DNA of 51,207 bases from Bacillota bacterium (GTDB lineage: Bacteria > Bacillota > Clostridia > Christensenellales > CAG-138): NCBI GenBank assembly GCA_023416895.1, contig JAEZGQ010000072.1, positions 1 to 51,207 of the forward strand. The letters are read 5' to 3'. Positions 23,692-32,164 of the stretch are shown piece by piece. The first letter of the stretch is position 1. Each line of letters opens with the position of its first letter. The position numbers and the translations under genes were made by a program. Under the pieces are notes generated by a model. That model saw only the letters and a list, made by a program, of their open reading frames with translations, had not been told where the DNA came from and ran no database searches.

Positions 23692-24732
23692 TCAGCCTCC
23701 GAACAGGCCAGATACGTCCTTTACGACGAGATACGCCATGAGCGCCATCAAAAGAACGAATCCCACAAAGTGCACCACGCCCTCACGCTGCGGCGCAACG
23801 GGTTTGCCGCGCACCATTTCCACGAGCATGAACGAAAGCCTTCCGCCGTCGAGCGCGGGAAACGGGAGAATATTAATGAACCCAAGGTTTACGCTGATGA
23901 GAACCGCAAGCCGCAGCACCGTTTCAAACCCAAGCCGCACAGCCTGTGCGATGGTCGTGATGGTGCCCACAGGCCCCACAACGTCGCCGCTTTGCACGGT
24001 GCCTTGGAATACGGTGCCCAAGAACTTCACCATTTCAATCAGCATCGACCACACGTAGCCAAACGAGCGACCGCAAGCTTCAAAGAAGCCAAAATGAACG
24101 CGGGCGTAGTCGATTTGGATGCCGAGCATGTTGCGCCCGTCCGCCTGACTGTAAAAGTCATGCACGGTCACGGTGACGCGTTCGCCGTTTCGAAGTACCG
24201 TTACGGGGCTTTGCTCGCTGTTTGCGCCAACGATAAAATCGGTCGCCTGCGTGTAATACATGATCTCATGTCCATCCACGTTTACGAGGATATCGCCCGG
24301 CAAAAGCCCGGCTTCCTCCGCGGGAGAATTTTCAAAGCTGAATTCCTGAATCTGCGGCAGGTAATCCCCATACGCCACAAGCGCAACGATGGCGAAAATT
24401 ATTGCGAAGATAAAGTTCATTACCGGCCCGGCTAGCACCACCAAAAAGCGTTTCCACACCTTTTGCGCGTTGAACGGAATTCCTGCTGCGGTACCGGCAG
24501 GCAAATCTTCATCCTCGCCGTAAAAGCGGCACATGCCGCCGATAGGGAGCGCGCGAAGCGCATAATCGATGCCTTTTCTCTTGACCTTAAAAACAACGGG
24601 CCCCATGCCCACCGCAAATTCCACAATGCCAAAGCCCAAAAGTCTGCCTACGCCGTAATGCCCGAGCTCGTGAACTACCACGAAAAAGCTCAGTACCACA
24701 AACGCCAGCAAAATGGATACAAACGTGCTCAT
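23692..24732 (-). CDS. rseP: Site-2 membrane metalloprotease (RseP/RasP, M50)
   Basis: A 346-residue intramembrane zinc protease. The active site HELGH lies in the first helix (about residues 22-26), one PDZ domain covers about 120-200 (QIQEFSFENSPAEEAGLLPGD in parts), and the second catalytic aspartate is in NILPFPALDGGRL (about 290-302). Homologues (B. subtilis RasP) cleave anti-sigma factors and signal peptides. Start ATG at 24732. Position between dxr and ispG is the standard order. Confidence 0.96.
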   Translation of the reverse strand: MSTFVSILLAFVVLSFFVVVHELGHYGVGRLLGFGIVEFAVGMGPVVFKVKRKGIDYALRALPIGGMCRFYGEDEDLPAGTAAGIPFNAQKVWKRFLVVLAGPVMNFIFAIIFAIVALVAYGDYLPQIQEFSFENSPAEEAGLLPGDILVNVDGHEIMYYTQATDFIVGANSEQSPVTVLRNGERVTVTVHDFYSQADGRNMLGIQIDYARVHFGFFEACGRSFGYVWSMLIEMVKFLGTVFQGTVQSGDVVGPVGTITTIAQAVRLGFETVLRLAVLISVNLGFINILPFPALDGGRLSFMLVEMVRGKPVAPQREGVVHFVGFVLLMALMAYLVVKDVSGLFGG

Positions 24733-24813
24733 CGAGCAAACCGCCTTTCTTGCTGAAAAATAACCGCACACGCCGTCTTAGAGCATACATGCGCCTCCGC
24801 AAAACCGCGCGGT

Positions 24814-25962
24814 TCAGCGGGCAGCAACCTCTGCCGCGATGCGGCGCGCCTGCGCGTCCGATTGCAAAACGTCGTCAAGCGAAACGATGTTCGCGCGCGG
24901 CATACGCGCCATAACGGCTTCCACAAGCGCGGAAATGCCCAAAAACGAAAGCTCTCCGCGCATGAAACGCGAAACCGCAACCTCGTTTGCGGCATTGTAC
25001 GCTACGGGCAATACGTTTCCCTCTCTAAGCGCCTCGTATGCGAGAGGGATCGCGGGAAATACGTGCGTATCCGCAGCTTCAAAATGCAGCGCGCCGATTT
25101 CCTCGAGTCGAAGTGCCCCATAGCCTTCTGCCGCGCGCTTGGGATAGGCAAGCGCGTACAAAATGGCAAGGCGCATATCGGGCCTGCTCAACTGCGCGAT
25201 GTTTGCGCCGTCTGAAAACTCCACCATCGAGTGAACAACCGATTCCGGATGTACAAGCACAGCGATTTTATCGCCCGGGATGTTGAAGAGATAGCTCGCC
25301 TCCATCACCTCAAGCCCCTTGTTAAAAAGGGTGGCGCTATCGACGGTGATCTTGGCGCCCATGTTCCATGTGGGGTGTTTGGACGCCTGCGCGGGCGTAA
25401 CGCTTTCGAGTTGTTCTTTGGAACAGCCACGAAACGGCCCGCCGGAGGCGGTCAAAATAAGGCGCTTCACCTCGCGCTTTTTTCCCGCAAAGAGGCATTG
25501 AAACAGGGCGGACTGCTCGCTGTCCACAGGGAGAATGCGCCCCTTGCTGCGTTTTAGAACCTCGCTTAAGGGCTTGTGCGCGCACACCACGCTCTCCTTG
25601 TTGGCAAGCGCAACGTCCTTGTTGGCGTTGAGCGCCGCAAACAGCGGGCGCGTACCTGCAAAGCCCGAAATGCCGTTGACGACGATGTCCGTTTCATCGT
25701 ACGCGGCGCAAATTTCCGCCGCGTCCTTGCCCCAAATGAGATTTATGCCTTGGGGCAAATGTGCCTTTACTTCCCTTGCGGCGGCTTCGTCCGTTACGCC
25801 TACAAGGGAGGGCGAAAATTCTTTGACCTGCTCCAAAATGCGCGCGGCGTTCTTGTTCGCGCACAGCGCCGCAAGCTGAAACTCAGGATGCGCGCGAAGC
25901 ACGTCGAGCGTTTGCGTGCCGATGGAGCCGGTGCTGCCTAATACACTTACGCGTTTTACCAT
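24814..25962 (-). CDS. dxr: 1-deoxy-D-xylulose-5-phosphate reductoisomerase
   Basis: Dxr (382 residues) makes MEP from DXP with NADPH. NADPH site VLGSTGSIGTQTLDVLR (about 6-22), LANKESVV, the substrate and metal site DSEQSALFQCL (about 145-155), TASGGPFRG and the NMGAKITVDSATLFNKGLE block (about 200-220, in parts) are all present. ATG at 25962 overlaps the cdsA stop (ATGGTAA), so translation is coupled. Confidence 0.98.
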   Translation of the reverse strand: MVKRVSVLGSTGSIGTQTLDVLRAHPEFQLAALCANKNAARILEQVKEFSPSLVGVTDEAAAREVKAHLPQGINLIWGKDAAEICAAYDETDIVVNGISGFAGTRPLFAALNANKDVALANKESVVCAHKPLSEVLKRSKGRILPVDSEQSALFQCLFAGKKREVKRLILTASGGPFRGCSKEQLESVTPAQASKHPTWNMGAKITVDSATLFNKGLEVMEASYLFNIPGDKIAVLVHPESVVHSMVEFSDGANIAQLSRPDMRLAILYALAYPKRAAEGYGALRLEEIGALHFEAADTHVFPAIPLAYEALREGNVLPVAYNAANEVAVSRFMRGELSFLGISALVEAVMARMPRANIVSLDDVLQSDAQARRIAAEVAAR

Positions 25963-26771
25963 ACCTGTATTCCGCAAATCAATGAAAAATAGACGTAGGC
26001 TATAGGCGCGCACATCAAAACGCTGTCGAGCCTGTCGAGCGTGCCACCATGCCCGGGAAAAATGCGCCCAAAATCTTTCACCTGCGCCCAGCGCTTGACC
26101 GACGAGGCGAAAAGATCGCCGATCTGACCGGTAGCGCCCATCAAAAACCCGAGAATGAGCATGTGGTGAAGCGGAAACGCGCCGTGAAACAGCAACTGCA
26201 CATAGTATGAAAGAAGCCCGCCCACGACCCCGCCCACAAGCCCACCGATGCTCCCCGCAACGGTTTTGTTGGGGCTAAGGTGCGGGCAAAGCTTGCGCTT
26301 GCCGAAAAATGTGCCGAAAAAATACGCGAACGTGTCCCCGAGAAGCGGCCCCGCAAACATCAAAAACATCGCTGTGCGGCTAAACGCATAGTCGGGATTC
26401 GCCACATTTTCTATCAGTATAGCATAAAGCGCAAGCGGATACACGAAAACAGCAAGTGACAAAAGTGTGTCCTGCGTATTGCGGTTTTTGTTGAACACGC
26501 GCTCAGCAAATACTGCAAACACGCAAAGGAAAAACAGCGCAATCTCCGCGGACGCGCCAAGGAATGCGCGCGCGGCGTAAAAAAGCGCCGCAAACGCGTA
26601 GGCGCTCCAGAGAAACGGAGAGACGCCCTTCGCCCTATATACGCCGCCCATTTCATGCACGCTCAAAAGTGCGAACAGCGTAAACGCAACGCCCTGTACG
26701 ATGCCCGAAAAATAGAGTACCGCCACAAACAAGGCGGCAAGAAACACCCCCACAACGATTCTCTTCCCCAT
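25956..26771 (-). CDS. cdsA: Phosphatidate cytidylyltransferase
   Basis: CdsA (271 residues) makes CDP-diacylglycerol for phospholipids. Several transmembrane helices are evident, and the C-terminal signature is intact: SSVKRWAQVKDFGRIFPGHGGTLDRLDS, given in pieces at about residues 218-245, with the K, D, G-H-G and D-R-x-D-S residues. Start ATG at 26771 preceded by GAGGGGG; the frame open to 26987 lies in uppS. 8 nt after the uppS stop. Confidence 0.97.
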   Translation of the reverse strand: MGKRIVVGVFLAALFVAVLYFSGIVQGVAFTLFALLSVHEMGGVYRAKGVSPFLWSAYAFAALFYAARAFLGASAEIALFFLCVFAVFAERVFNKNRNTQDTLLSLAVFVYPLALYAILIENVANPDYAFSRTAMFLMFAGPLLGDTFAYFFGTFFGKRKLCPHLSPNKTVAGSIGGLVGGVVGGLLSYYVQLLFHGAFPLHHMLILGFLMGATGQIGDLFASSVKRWAQVKDFGRIFPGHGGTLDRLDSVLMCAPIAYVYFSLICGIQVW

Positions 26772-26779
26772 AGTCCCCC

Positions 26780-27526
26780 TCACTTCACGGTTCCGTAGCG
26801 CCTGTCGCGGCGCTGGAATTCTTTCAGGGCTTCGATGTACTTTTTCTCGCTGAAATCCGGCCAGTAGGTATCCGTAAAATAAAGCTCCGCGTACGCAGCC
26901 TGCAAAAGCATAAAGTTGCTCAAACGCATTTCCCCACCCGTGCGGATCACAAGGTCCAGCTGAGGAAGCCCACTCGTATATAGGCAATCAAAAAGCAATG
27001 CCTCGTCGATCTCCTGCGGCAGAAGCTCACCCGAAACGGCCTTTTTTGAAAGAACCCTTGCCGCGCGCACAAGCTCTGCACGGCTGCCGTAATTGAGCGC
27101 AATGTTGAGCTTAAGCCCCTTGTTTTGGCGCGTTTTCTCGGTCGCCCGCGCCACGGCTTCCCGCACGGCATTAGGAAAGGCTTCGGTTTCGCCCAAAATG
27201 CGGATGCAAACGCCGTTCTCGTGCAATTCGTTGATCTCACGCACAAAATACTCCACCAAGAGGTCGAAAAGCGCCCCCACCTCTTCTCTGGGGCGCGACC
27301 AGTTTTCCGTGGAAAACGCGTAGAGCGAAAGCGCCTCAATGGAAAGATCGGACGAGAGGCGGATGGTGCTTTTGAGCTTGTCCATCGCCGCGCGGTGCCC
27401 CATGCTTCTGGGTAGCAGGCGCTGCTTTGCCCACCTGCCGTTGCCGTCCATAATGATGCCCACATGCTTCGGGAGCTCCGGGGTGAGCCCCATTGCACGA
27501 AGCTCCTCTTGTGTGTACTTTGCCAT
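26780..27526 (-). CDS. uppS: Undecaprenyl diphosphate synthase
   Basis: UppS (248 residues) makes the C55 lipid carrier used for peptidoglycan. GIIMDGNGRWAKQR (about 19-32) with the catalytic Asp, AFSTENWSRP (about 72-81), and the C-terminal DLVIRTGGEMRLSNFMLLQAAYAELYF in parts (about 195-220) are clear. Start ATG at 27526 has GAGGAGG just upstream. In the frr-uppS-cdsA-dxr-rseP-ispG order. Confidence 0.98.
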   Translation of the reverse strand: MAKYTQEELRAMGLTPELPKHVGIIMDGNGRWAKQRLLPRSMGHRAAMDKLKSTIRLSSDLSIEALSLYAFSTENWSRPREEVGALFDLLVEYFVREINELHENGVCIRILGETEAFPNAVREAVARATEKTRQNKGLKLNIALNYGSRAELVRAARVLSKKAVSGELLPQEIDEALLFDCLYTSGLPQLDLVIRTGGEMRLSNFMLLQAAYAELYFTDTYWPDFSEKKYIEALKEFQRRDRRYGTVK

Positions 27527-27570
27527 GCTCCTCCTCGGTTTGAACAAAGAGGACGACGGAAAAGCCCCCG

Positions 27571-27774
27571 TCATCCCCCATATGTATAGTCGGTTTTGAA
27601 TATCGAATACACAAGCTCCACTTCGCCGCTTTCAAGTGTGCGCTGGCGCAACACCCGCGCCGAATTGCCTTCGACGCCTTTGCGGCTTCTTGTTTGCGTA
27701 AGCCTTAGCGTATACCCCTGTTCTCGAAGAAGGCGTGAAGCCTCCTCCAAATCCAGCCCCAAAACGGAAATCAA
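27571..27774 (-). CDS. Small PASTA-like protein between frr and uppS
   Basis: A 67-residue soluble protein. The segment VLGLDLEEASRLLREQGYTLR followed by RVLRQRTLESGEVELVYS has the pattern of one PASTA domain (helix after a VxGL turn, then three strands), as in penicillin-binding proteins and PASTA kinases. There is no signal peptide or membrane helix, so it would be cytoplasmic, unusual for PASTA. The start is TTG at 27774, overlapping the frr stop as TTGA, with a GGAAG upstream, so it is coupled to frr. No function is known to me; a similar small frame may exist in relatives at this locus. Confidence 0.75.
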   Translation of the reverse strand: MISVLGLDLEEASRLLREQGYTLRLTQTRSRKGVEGNSARVLRQRTLESGEVELVYSIFKTDYTYGG

Positions 27775-28322
27775 ACTTCCATGATCTCCTTTTCCTTCTC
27801 GGCCATGATAACATCGATGTCCTTGATCATGTTATCGGTGAGCTTCTGCATTTGATCTTCGAGCTTTTTCTGATCGTCCTCGGTGATTTCGCTGTCCTTG
27901 CGCTGCTTTTTGACGACTTCCATGGCGTCGCGGCGGATGGAGCGGATGGCCACCTTGGATTCCTCACCCTTTTTGCGCACGGTCTTTACAAGATCCTTGC
28001 GGCGTTCCTCGGTGAGTTCCGGGAATACGAGGCGGATGATCTTCCCATCGTTTGAGGGGTTGATGCCGAGTTCGGATTTTTGAATCGCCTTTTCGATGGG
28101 GGAAAGCGCCGTGGGGTCGTAAGGAGCAATGACCAAAATCCTCGGTTCGGGCGAAGAGATATTTGCCATTTGAGGAATGGGCGTATGCGTGCCGTAATAT
28201 TCGGCCGTAATGCGTTCGAGAAGCTGCGCGTTGGCGCGTCCTGCTCGAAGGCCGCTCAAATCGCGTTTGAACACGGCGATGGTTTTGTTCATTTTGTCCT
28301 TTGCTGTTTCGATGGCATCCAT
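27771..28322 (-). CDS. frr: Ribosome recycling factor
   Basis: RRF (183 residues) splits post-termination ribosomes with EF-G. KMNKTIAVFKRDLSGLRAGRANAQLLERI in parts (about 9-37), the hinge blocks NISSPEPRILVIAPYD and GINPSNDGKIIRLVFPELTEERRK in parts, and the closing DKLTDNMIKDID-type helix are diagnostic. GGAGG lies 7 nt before ATG 28322. The promoter at 28376 makes it the first gene of the frr-to-polC operon. Confidence 0.98.
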   Translation of the reverse strand: MDAIETAKDKMNKTIAVFKRDLSGLRAGRANAQLLERITAEYYGTHTPIPQMANISSPEPRILVIAPYDPTALSPIEKAIQKSELGINPSNDGKIIRLVFPELTEERRKDLVKTVRKKGEESKVAIRSIRRDAMEVVKKQRKDSEITEDDQKKLEDQMQKLTDNMIKDIDVIMAEKEKEIMEV

Positions 28323-28375
28323 ACAATCGCCTCCTGCTTGCAAGTGTGTTCTTCCATTTTAAACGATTTTCCCAT

Positions 28376-28404
28376 ATTATACAAGCCCGTCGCTTCTTTG
28401 AAAA
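28376..28404 (-). promoter_or_regulatory. Candidate promoter for frr operon
   Basis: TATAAT at 28381-28376 (minus strand), with TTTCAA 16 nt upstream. It lies between the flavodoxin gene and frr. The -10 is perfect, the -35 weak. Confidence 0.5.
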
Positions 28405-28439
28405 ACTTGGCGGGCACTTGCATTTTATATCCTACGCGC

Positions 28440-28880
28440 TTACTCGGCGAGCTTCGCGGGCTTCTCGCCCGTGGGGATCGCGCGCCACGAAACGACCTTG
28501 CAGCCGCGATCTTCGATCAACTTCTTGGTGCCCGGCTCGTCCTTTTGGGGGTCGTTGCCACCCGAGCAGAAGAAAAGCTCAACTTCCTTGCCGGAAGGCA
28601 GAAGGTTGACGATGGAATTGAACGCGGGCGCGGGGTACGCCGCCCATACCGGGCAGCCAACAACGATGCGGTCAAACGCGTTTAAATCGACACCGAGCGG
28701 TTTAATTTTTGACGCCTTCCGCTTCATTGCATGCGGGCAACCGGGGATAAATGAGCCAAACAGCCCGCGGTTTCTTTCTTCCCTGACGCGGTAAACGGGC
28801 GCGTCAAGCTCTTTTGCAAGGCGTTCTGCCTCCCTTTTGCTGGCGCCGCCGAGCGTGTAATACAGGATAACAGTTTTCAT
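28440..28880 (-). CDS. Flavodoxin-like protein
   Basis: A 146-residue protein with a flavodoxin-like fold: strand MKTVILYYTLGGASKREAERLA at the N-terminus, where the FMN phosphate loop would be TLGGASK, then VVGCPVWAAYPAPAFNS and LFFCSGGND at the loops that hug the isoalloxazine. Such proteins carry electrons or act as NAD(P)H:quinone-type reductases; a partner cannot be named. It sits 20 nt after pyrH with a strong GGAGGGG, apparently in the same transcript; the frr-pyrH pair is usually uninterrupted, so this is an insertion in the operon. Confidence 0.8.
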   Translation of the reverse strand: MKTVILYYTLGGASKREAERLAKELDAPVYRVREERNRGLFGSFIPGCPHAMKRKASKIKPLGVDLNAFDRIVVGCPVWAAYPAPAFNSIVNLLPSGKEVELFFCSGGNDPQKDEPGTKKLIEDRGCKVVSWRAIPTGEKPAKLAE

Positions 28881-28900
28881 GGCATTCCCCTCCTATAAGC

Positions 28901-29614
28901 TTAATTGCAGATGAGCGTGCATCCACTGTTCGCTTCACTGCGCACCACGCGCAGAATGCTGCCCTTTTCCTTCATAGAGAAAACGAGGATGGGGATTTGC
29001 TGCTCCATGCATAAGGTAATGGCCGTCAAATCCGTCGCTCTGAGGTTTTGCTCCACCACCTGCTGATAGGTGAGACGCTCATAGCGCACGGCGGTTTTAT
29101 CGATATTCGGATCGGCGGAATACACGCCGTCCACGTTCTTCGCGAGCAGCAACGCGTCCGCGCCGATCTCCGCCGCCTTGAGCGCAGCCGCCGTATCCGT
29201 AGACAAAAACGGAAGGCCGCTTCCCGCTGCGAAAATGAGCACCTTGCCATTGGCAAGCGCCTCTTTTGCGCCGCGCGCGGTATAGCTTTCGCAAAAACGC
29301 GGCACATCCACCGACGACATTACGACCGACGGCACGCCCATTTTTTCAAGAGAATCCTGCAAAGCGAGCGAGTTGATGATGGTGGCAAGCATACCCATGT
29401 GATCCGCGCGGTTGCGGTCCATTTCGCCGCCACTCCTGCCGCGCCAGATGTTGCCCGCGCCGATGGTTACGCCAACCTCCACGCCATCTTCCCTTAACAG
29501 CCTAAGTTGGTCGGCGATATCGGTGACCGCGTCAAAATCGAGAATCTCTCCCTTTCCAGAAAGGGCCTCACCCGAAAGTTTCAACGAAACGCGTTTGTAA
29601 CGAATGTAGTCCAT
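28901..29614 (-). CDS. pyrH: UMP kinase
   Basis: PyrH (237 residues) phosphorylates UMP to UDP; hexameric, of the amino acid kinase fold. YKRVSLKLSGEALSGK (about 5-20), GVTIGAGNIWRGR, DHMGMLATIINSLALQD and the C-terminal TDLTAITLCMEQQIPILVF in parts are diagnostic. Start ATG at 29614, GGGGGA upstream; the frame open to 29638 is not needed. It follows tsf after a terminator-like hairpin. Confidence 0.97.
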   Translation of the reverse strand: MDYIRYKRVSLKLSGEALSGKGEILDFDAVTDIADQLRLLREDGVEVGVTIGAGNIWRGRSGGEMDRNRADHMGMLATIINSLALQDSLEKMGVPSVVMSSVDVPRFCESYTARGAKEALANGKVLIFAAGSGLPFLSTDTAAALKAAEIGADALLLAKNVDGVYSADPNIDKTAVRYERLTYQQVVEQNLRATDLTAITLCMEQQIPILVFSMKEKGSILRVVRSEANSGCTLICN

Positions 29615-29662
29615 AAAAGTATCCCCCAGAATTCTCATGCAAATCCGTTTTTTGGTAACAAA

Positions 29663-29689
29663 AAAGGAACACCCAAAGGGTGTTCCTTT
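29663..29689 (-). terminator. Terminator between tsf and pyrH
   Basis: Twelve-bp stem AAAGGAACACCC / complement with AAA loop, followed by a T-run on the minus strand, 10 nt after the tsf stop. No promoter is evident before pyrH, so partial read-through is likely. Confidence 0.85.
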
Positions 29690-29696
29690 GAAGCCA

Positions 29697-30350
29697 TTAC
29701 TTACCGACCTGGCTCATAACTTCTTCAGCGAAGTTGTCCTGACGCTTTTCAAGGCCTTCGCCCATTTCATAGCGCACAAACCTGCGCACGCTGATCTTCT
29801 CACCGATTTTGGCGGAGGCGGCGTTCACAAGCTGCTGCACGGTCTGATCGGGGTCCTTCACGAAGGGCTGCTCAAGCAAGCACACTTCCTTGTAGAACTT
29901 CTCGATGCGGCCTTCCACCATCTTGTCGATGATGTTCATGGGCTTGGGCTTGGGCTCATTGAGCGCCTGCGCGCGGAGAATTTCCTTTTCCTTTTCGATC
30001 TCGGTCTGATCCACTTCGTCCTTGCTGACGTAGGTGGGCTTCGCGGCCGCGATCTGCATGGCGATGTCATGCACAAGGGTCTTGAACTGCTCGGTCTTGG
30101 CGACGAAGTCGGTTTCGCAGTTGACCTCTACGAGCACGCCGATTTTGCCGCCCAAATGGACGTACGCATCCACGATGCCCTCGGCGGCGATGCGGCCGGC
30201 CTTTTTGGCGTTGGCGGCAAGGCTCTTCTCACGCAGGTAATCCACGGCCTTTTCCATATCGCCGTTGGTTTCGGTGAGGGCCTTTTTGCAATCCATCATG
30301 CCCGCGCCGGTCATTTCACGCAGGGTCATTACATCTTTTGCGGTGAACAT
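29697..30350 (-). CDS. tsf: Elongation factor Ts
   Basis: EF-Ts (217 residues) recycles EF-Tu-GDP. It has the TDxGMMDCKKAL helix (about 18-26), KSLAANAKKAGRIAAEG and the VEVNCETDFVAK block (about 75-86). Compact length typical of the Firmicutes form. The ATG follows GGGAGG. Downstream of rpsB as in most bacteria. Confidence 0.98.
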   Translation of the reverse strand: MFTAKDVMTLREMTGAGMMDCKKALTETNGDMEKAVDYLREKSLAANAKKAGRIAAEGIVDAYVHLGGKIGVLVEVNCETDFVAKTEQFKTLVHDIAMQIAAAKPTYVSKDEVDQTEIEKEKEILRAQALNEPKPKPMNIIDKMVEGRIEKFYKEVCLLEQPFVKDPDQTVQQLVNAASAKIGEKISVRRFVRYEMGEGLEKRQDNFAEEVMSQVGK

Positions 30351-30369
30351 ATGCTAAACCTCCCAAGGA

Positions 30370-31107
30370 TTAAAAGTCGTCGCCCGATACGGCGGCTGCC
30401 TCATCGGCACCCGCTTCCATCTGCTCGCCCTGCCTGCCTTCAAGCACCGCGTCCGCAATTTTGGAGGCGATGAGCTTGACCGCACGGATGGCGTCGTCGT
30501 TGCCCGGAATGGGGTAATCGACCTCATCGGGGTCGCAGTTGGTGTCTACGATCGCCACAACGGGAATGCCAAGCGCGTGCGCTTCCATGATGGCGATGTG
30601 CTCCTTGCGCGGATCCACAACGAACATGGCGCCGGGAAGACGCTTCATTTCCTTGATGCCGCCAAGGTTCTTTTCAAGCTTTTCGGCCTCGGCCTTGAGC
30701 TTGATGACTTCCTTTTTGGGAAGCAGCGCAAAGTCGCCGTCAGCTTCCATCTTCTCGATCTTGCGAAGACGAGCAAGGCGGGACTGCATGGTTTTGAAGT
30801 TGGTGAGCATGCCGCCTAGCCAGCGCTGGTTAACAAAGTACATTTCGCAGCGGCGGGCTTCCTGTTCAATGGATTCCTGCGCCTGCTTCTTGGTACCTAC
30901 AAACAGCACCGATTCGCCCTGCATCGCGAGATCGCGGATAAAGAAATAAGCTTCTTCCGCCTTCTTCACGGTCTTCTGCAGGTCGATGATGTAGATGCCG
31001 TTGCGCTCGGTGAAGATGTACTCCTTCATTTTGGGGTTCCAGCGGCGGGTCTGATGACCGAAGTGCACGCCGGCCTCAAGGAGCTGTTTCATGGAAATTA
31101 CGGACAT
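30370..31107 (-). CDS. rpsB: 30S ribosomal protein S2
   Basis: S2 (245 residues). MKQLLEAGVHFGHQTRRWNPKM (residues 6-27), YIIDLQKTVKKAEEAYFFI, FVGTKKQAQESIEQEA, the GGMLTNFKT block and PGNDDAIRAVKLI are standard. GAGGAGG lies 9 nt before ATG 31107. Own promoter with a structured leader (31204-31246). Confidence 0.98.
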   Translation of the reverse strand: MSVISMKQLLEAGVHFGHQTRRWNPKMKEYIFTERNGIYIIDLQKTVKKAEEAYFFIRDLAMQGESVLFVGTKKQAQESIEQEARRCEMYFVNQRWLGGMLTNFKTMQSRLARLRKIEKMEADGDFALLPKKEVIKLKAEAEKLEKNLGGIKEMKRLPGAMFVVDPRKEHIAIMEAHALGIPVVAIVDTNCDPDEVDYPIPGNDDAIRAVKLIASKIADAVLEGRQGEQMEAGADEAAAVSGDDF

Positions 31108-31203
31108 AGTGAGATTCCTCCTCGTTTTTATTTTCCTCCCCGCACATCAGCTCTTGCGCCAACCTTCTTTCATAAAAAGAAAGCACGAAGCGCAAAATCA
31201 GCG

Positions 31204-31246
31204 CGGGTGTGTATTTGCGGCATCCGTTTGCCGCACACATACCCGA
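31204..31246 (-). promoter_or_regulatory. Large hairpin in the rpsB leader
   Basis: The rpsB 5' leader begins with an imperfect long hairpin: GGGTATGTGTGCGGC pairs with GCCGCAAATACACACCC around an 8-nt loop. It lies between the promoter and the Shine-Dalgarno of rpsB and may be a binding site for autoregulation by S2; this is inference. Confidence 0.55.
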
Positions 31247-31249
31247 GAG

Positions 31250-31279
31250 ATTATAGCACAAGCACCTTTGTGTTTGCAA
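31250..31279 (-). promoter_or_regulatory. Sigma-A promoter of rpsB-tsf
   Basis: TTGCAA (31279-31274) and TATAAT (31255-31250) spaced 18 nt on the minus strand, directly after the T-run of the DUF1292 terminator. Confidence 0.8.
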
Positions 31280-31280
31280 G

Positions 31281-31304
31281 AAAAAAACGCGGCTTATACC
31301 CGCG
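31281..31304 (-). terminator. Terminator after the DUF1292 gene
   Basis: Stem CGCGG/CCGCG with a 7-nt loop followed by seven T residues on the minus strand; ends the ireB-ruvX-DUF1292 transcript just before the rpsB promoter. Confidence 0.8.
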
Positions 31305-31317
31305 ATTTTTGGCGTTT

Positions 31318-31611
31318 TTACGCGTCGCCGCCCTCGTCGTCCATTTCGTCGATCAGCGAAAGAAACTCGTCGAACACCTCGTTGAGAAGCACTTCGTTGT
31401 CGATGGAAACATAGGTATCCTCGCCGTCCACGTTTTCCACCTTCAAAAGCACGACCTCCGCCTCGGTTTCGCTGTCTTCCTCAGCATCCACAGGCTCGAG
31501 CGCCACATAACGCACACCCTCATACAAGAAGGTTAGCACGTGCAAAAAGCGCTCCTCGCTGCCGTTTTCATCGAGCAGCACAACTTCGTCGTTCAAATCG
31601 GATTTGGCCAT
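31318..31611 (-). CDS. DUF1292-family protein (YrzB-like)
   Basis: A 97-residue, strongly acidic protein. The pattern VVLLDENGSEERFLHVLTFLYEGVRYVALEP, in pieces over residues 10-41, and the end FDEFLSLIDEMDDEGG match DUF1292. Function is unknown in the family. It is found with ireB and ruvX in nearly all Firmicutes (yrzL-yrrK-yrzB). Confidence 0.9.
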   Translation of the reverse strand: MAKSDLNDEVVLLDENGSEERFLHVLTFLYEGVRYVALEPVDAEEDSETEAEVVLLKVENVDGEDTYVSIDNEVLLNEVFDEFLSLIDEMDDEGGDA

Positions 31612-31662
31612 TTGTTTTCCCTTCCCTTTGTTTCAAATCATCGCCATTTTAAAAGCGTTACA

Positions 31663-32085
31663 TCAAAGCTTCGGGTTTGACGCAAGGTACCCTTGCAAAA
31701 TCACGACCGCGGCAAGCTTGTCGACCACCTTTTTGCGCTTCTGCCACGACATTTCTGCCTCCAAAAGCACGCGCTCGGCGGAAACGGTGGTGAGCCGCTC
31801 GTCGTAAAACGCATGCTCGCCTTGCCACTTTTCAAGAACCGCTGCAGCAAAGTCCTTCACGCGCTCGGCTTGAAAGCCGTAGGTTCCGTCCATGTTGCGC
31901 GGCATGCCGAAAAGAAGCCGCACGGGTTTATATCCCTCCGCCAGCTTTATAATATACGCAACGTCTTTTTCGATGTCGCCCGTGCGCGAAAAGGTTTCAA
32001 GCCCTTGCGCGGTGATGCCGAGCGCGTCGCTCACCGCAATGCCGATGCGCTTTTCGCCCACGTCGAGCGCCAAAATACGTAGCAT
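31663..32085 (-). CDS. ruvX: Holliday-junction resolvase-like RuvX (YqgF)
   Basis: A 140-residue RNase H-fold protein: ILALDVGEKRIGIAVSDALG (residues 3-22) with the first catalytic Asp, LLFGMPRNMDGTYGFQAERV, YDERLTTVSAERVLLEA and the final KVVDKLAAVVILQGYL with the last Asp. Linked to pre-16S rRNA end processing and to resolution of junctions in different bacteria. Start ATG at 32085; the open frame to 32145 covers the terminator hairpin. Confidence 0.95.
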   Translation of the reverse strand: MLRILALDVGEKRIGIAVSDALGITAQGLETFSRTGDIEKDVAYIIKLAEGYKPVRLLFGMPRNMDGTYGFQAERVKDFAAAVLEKWQGEHAFYDERLTTVSAERVLLEAEMSWQKRKKVVDKLAAVVILQGYLASNPKL

Positions 32086-32113
32086 ATGACCTCCGAAAAA
32101 GATACTTTCAGGC

Positions 32114-32142
32114 AAAATCGGGGCGCGCAAACGCGCGCCCCG
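32114..32142 (-). terminator. Hairpin between ireB and ruvX
   Basis: Ten-bp GC stem CGGGGCGCGC / complement with loop of 4 nt followed by ATTTT on the minus strand, 22 nt past the ireB stop. Probable partial terminator adjusting ireB against ruvX-DUF1292. Confidence 0.7.
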
Positions 32143-32164
32143 CAAAAAATCAGCCGATCAGGCT

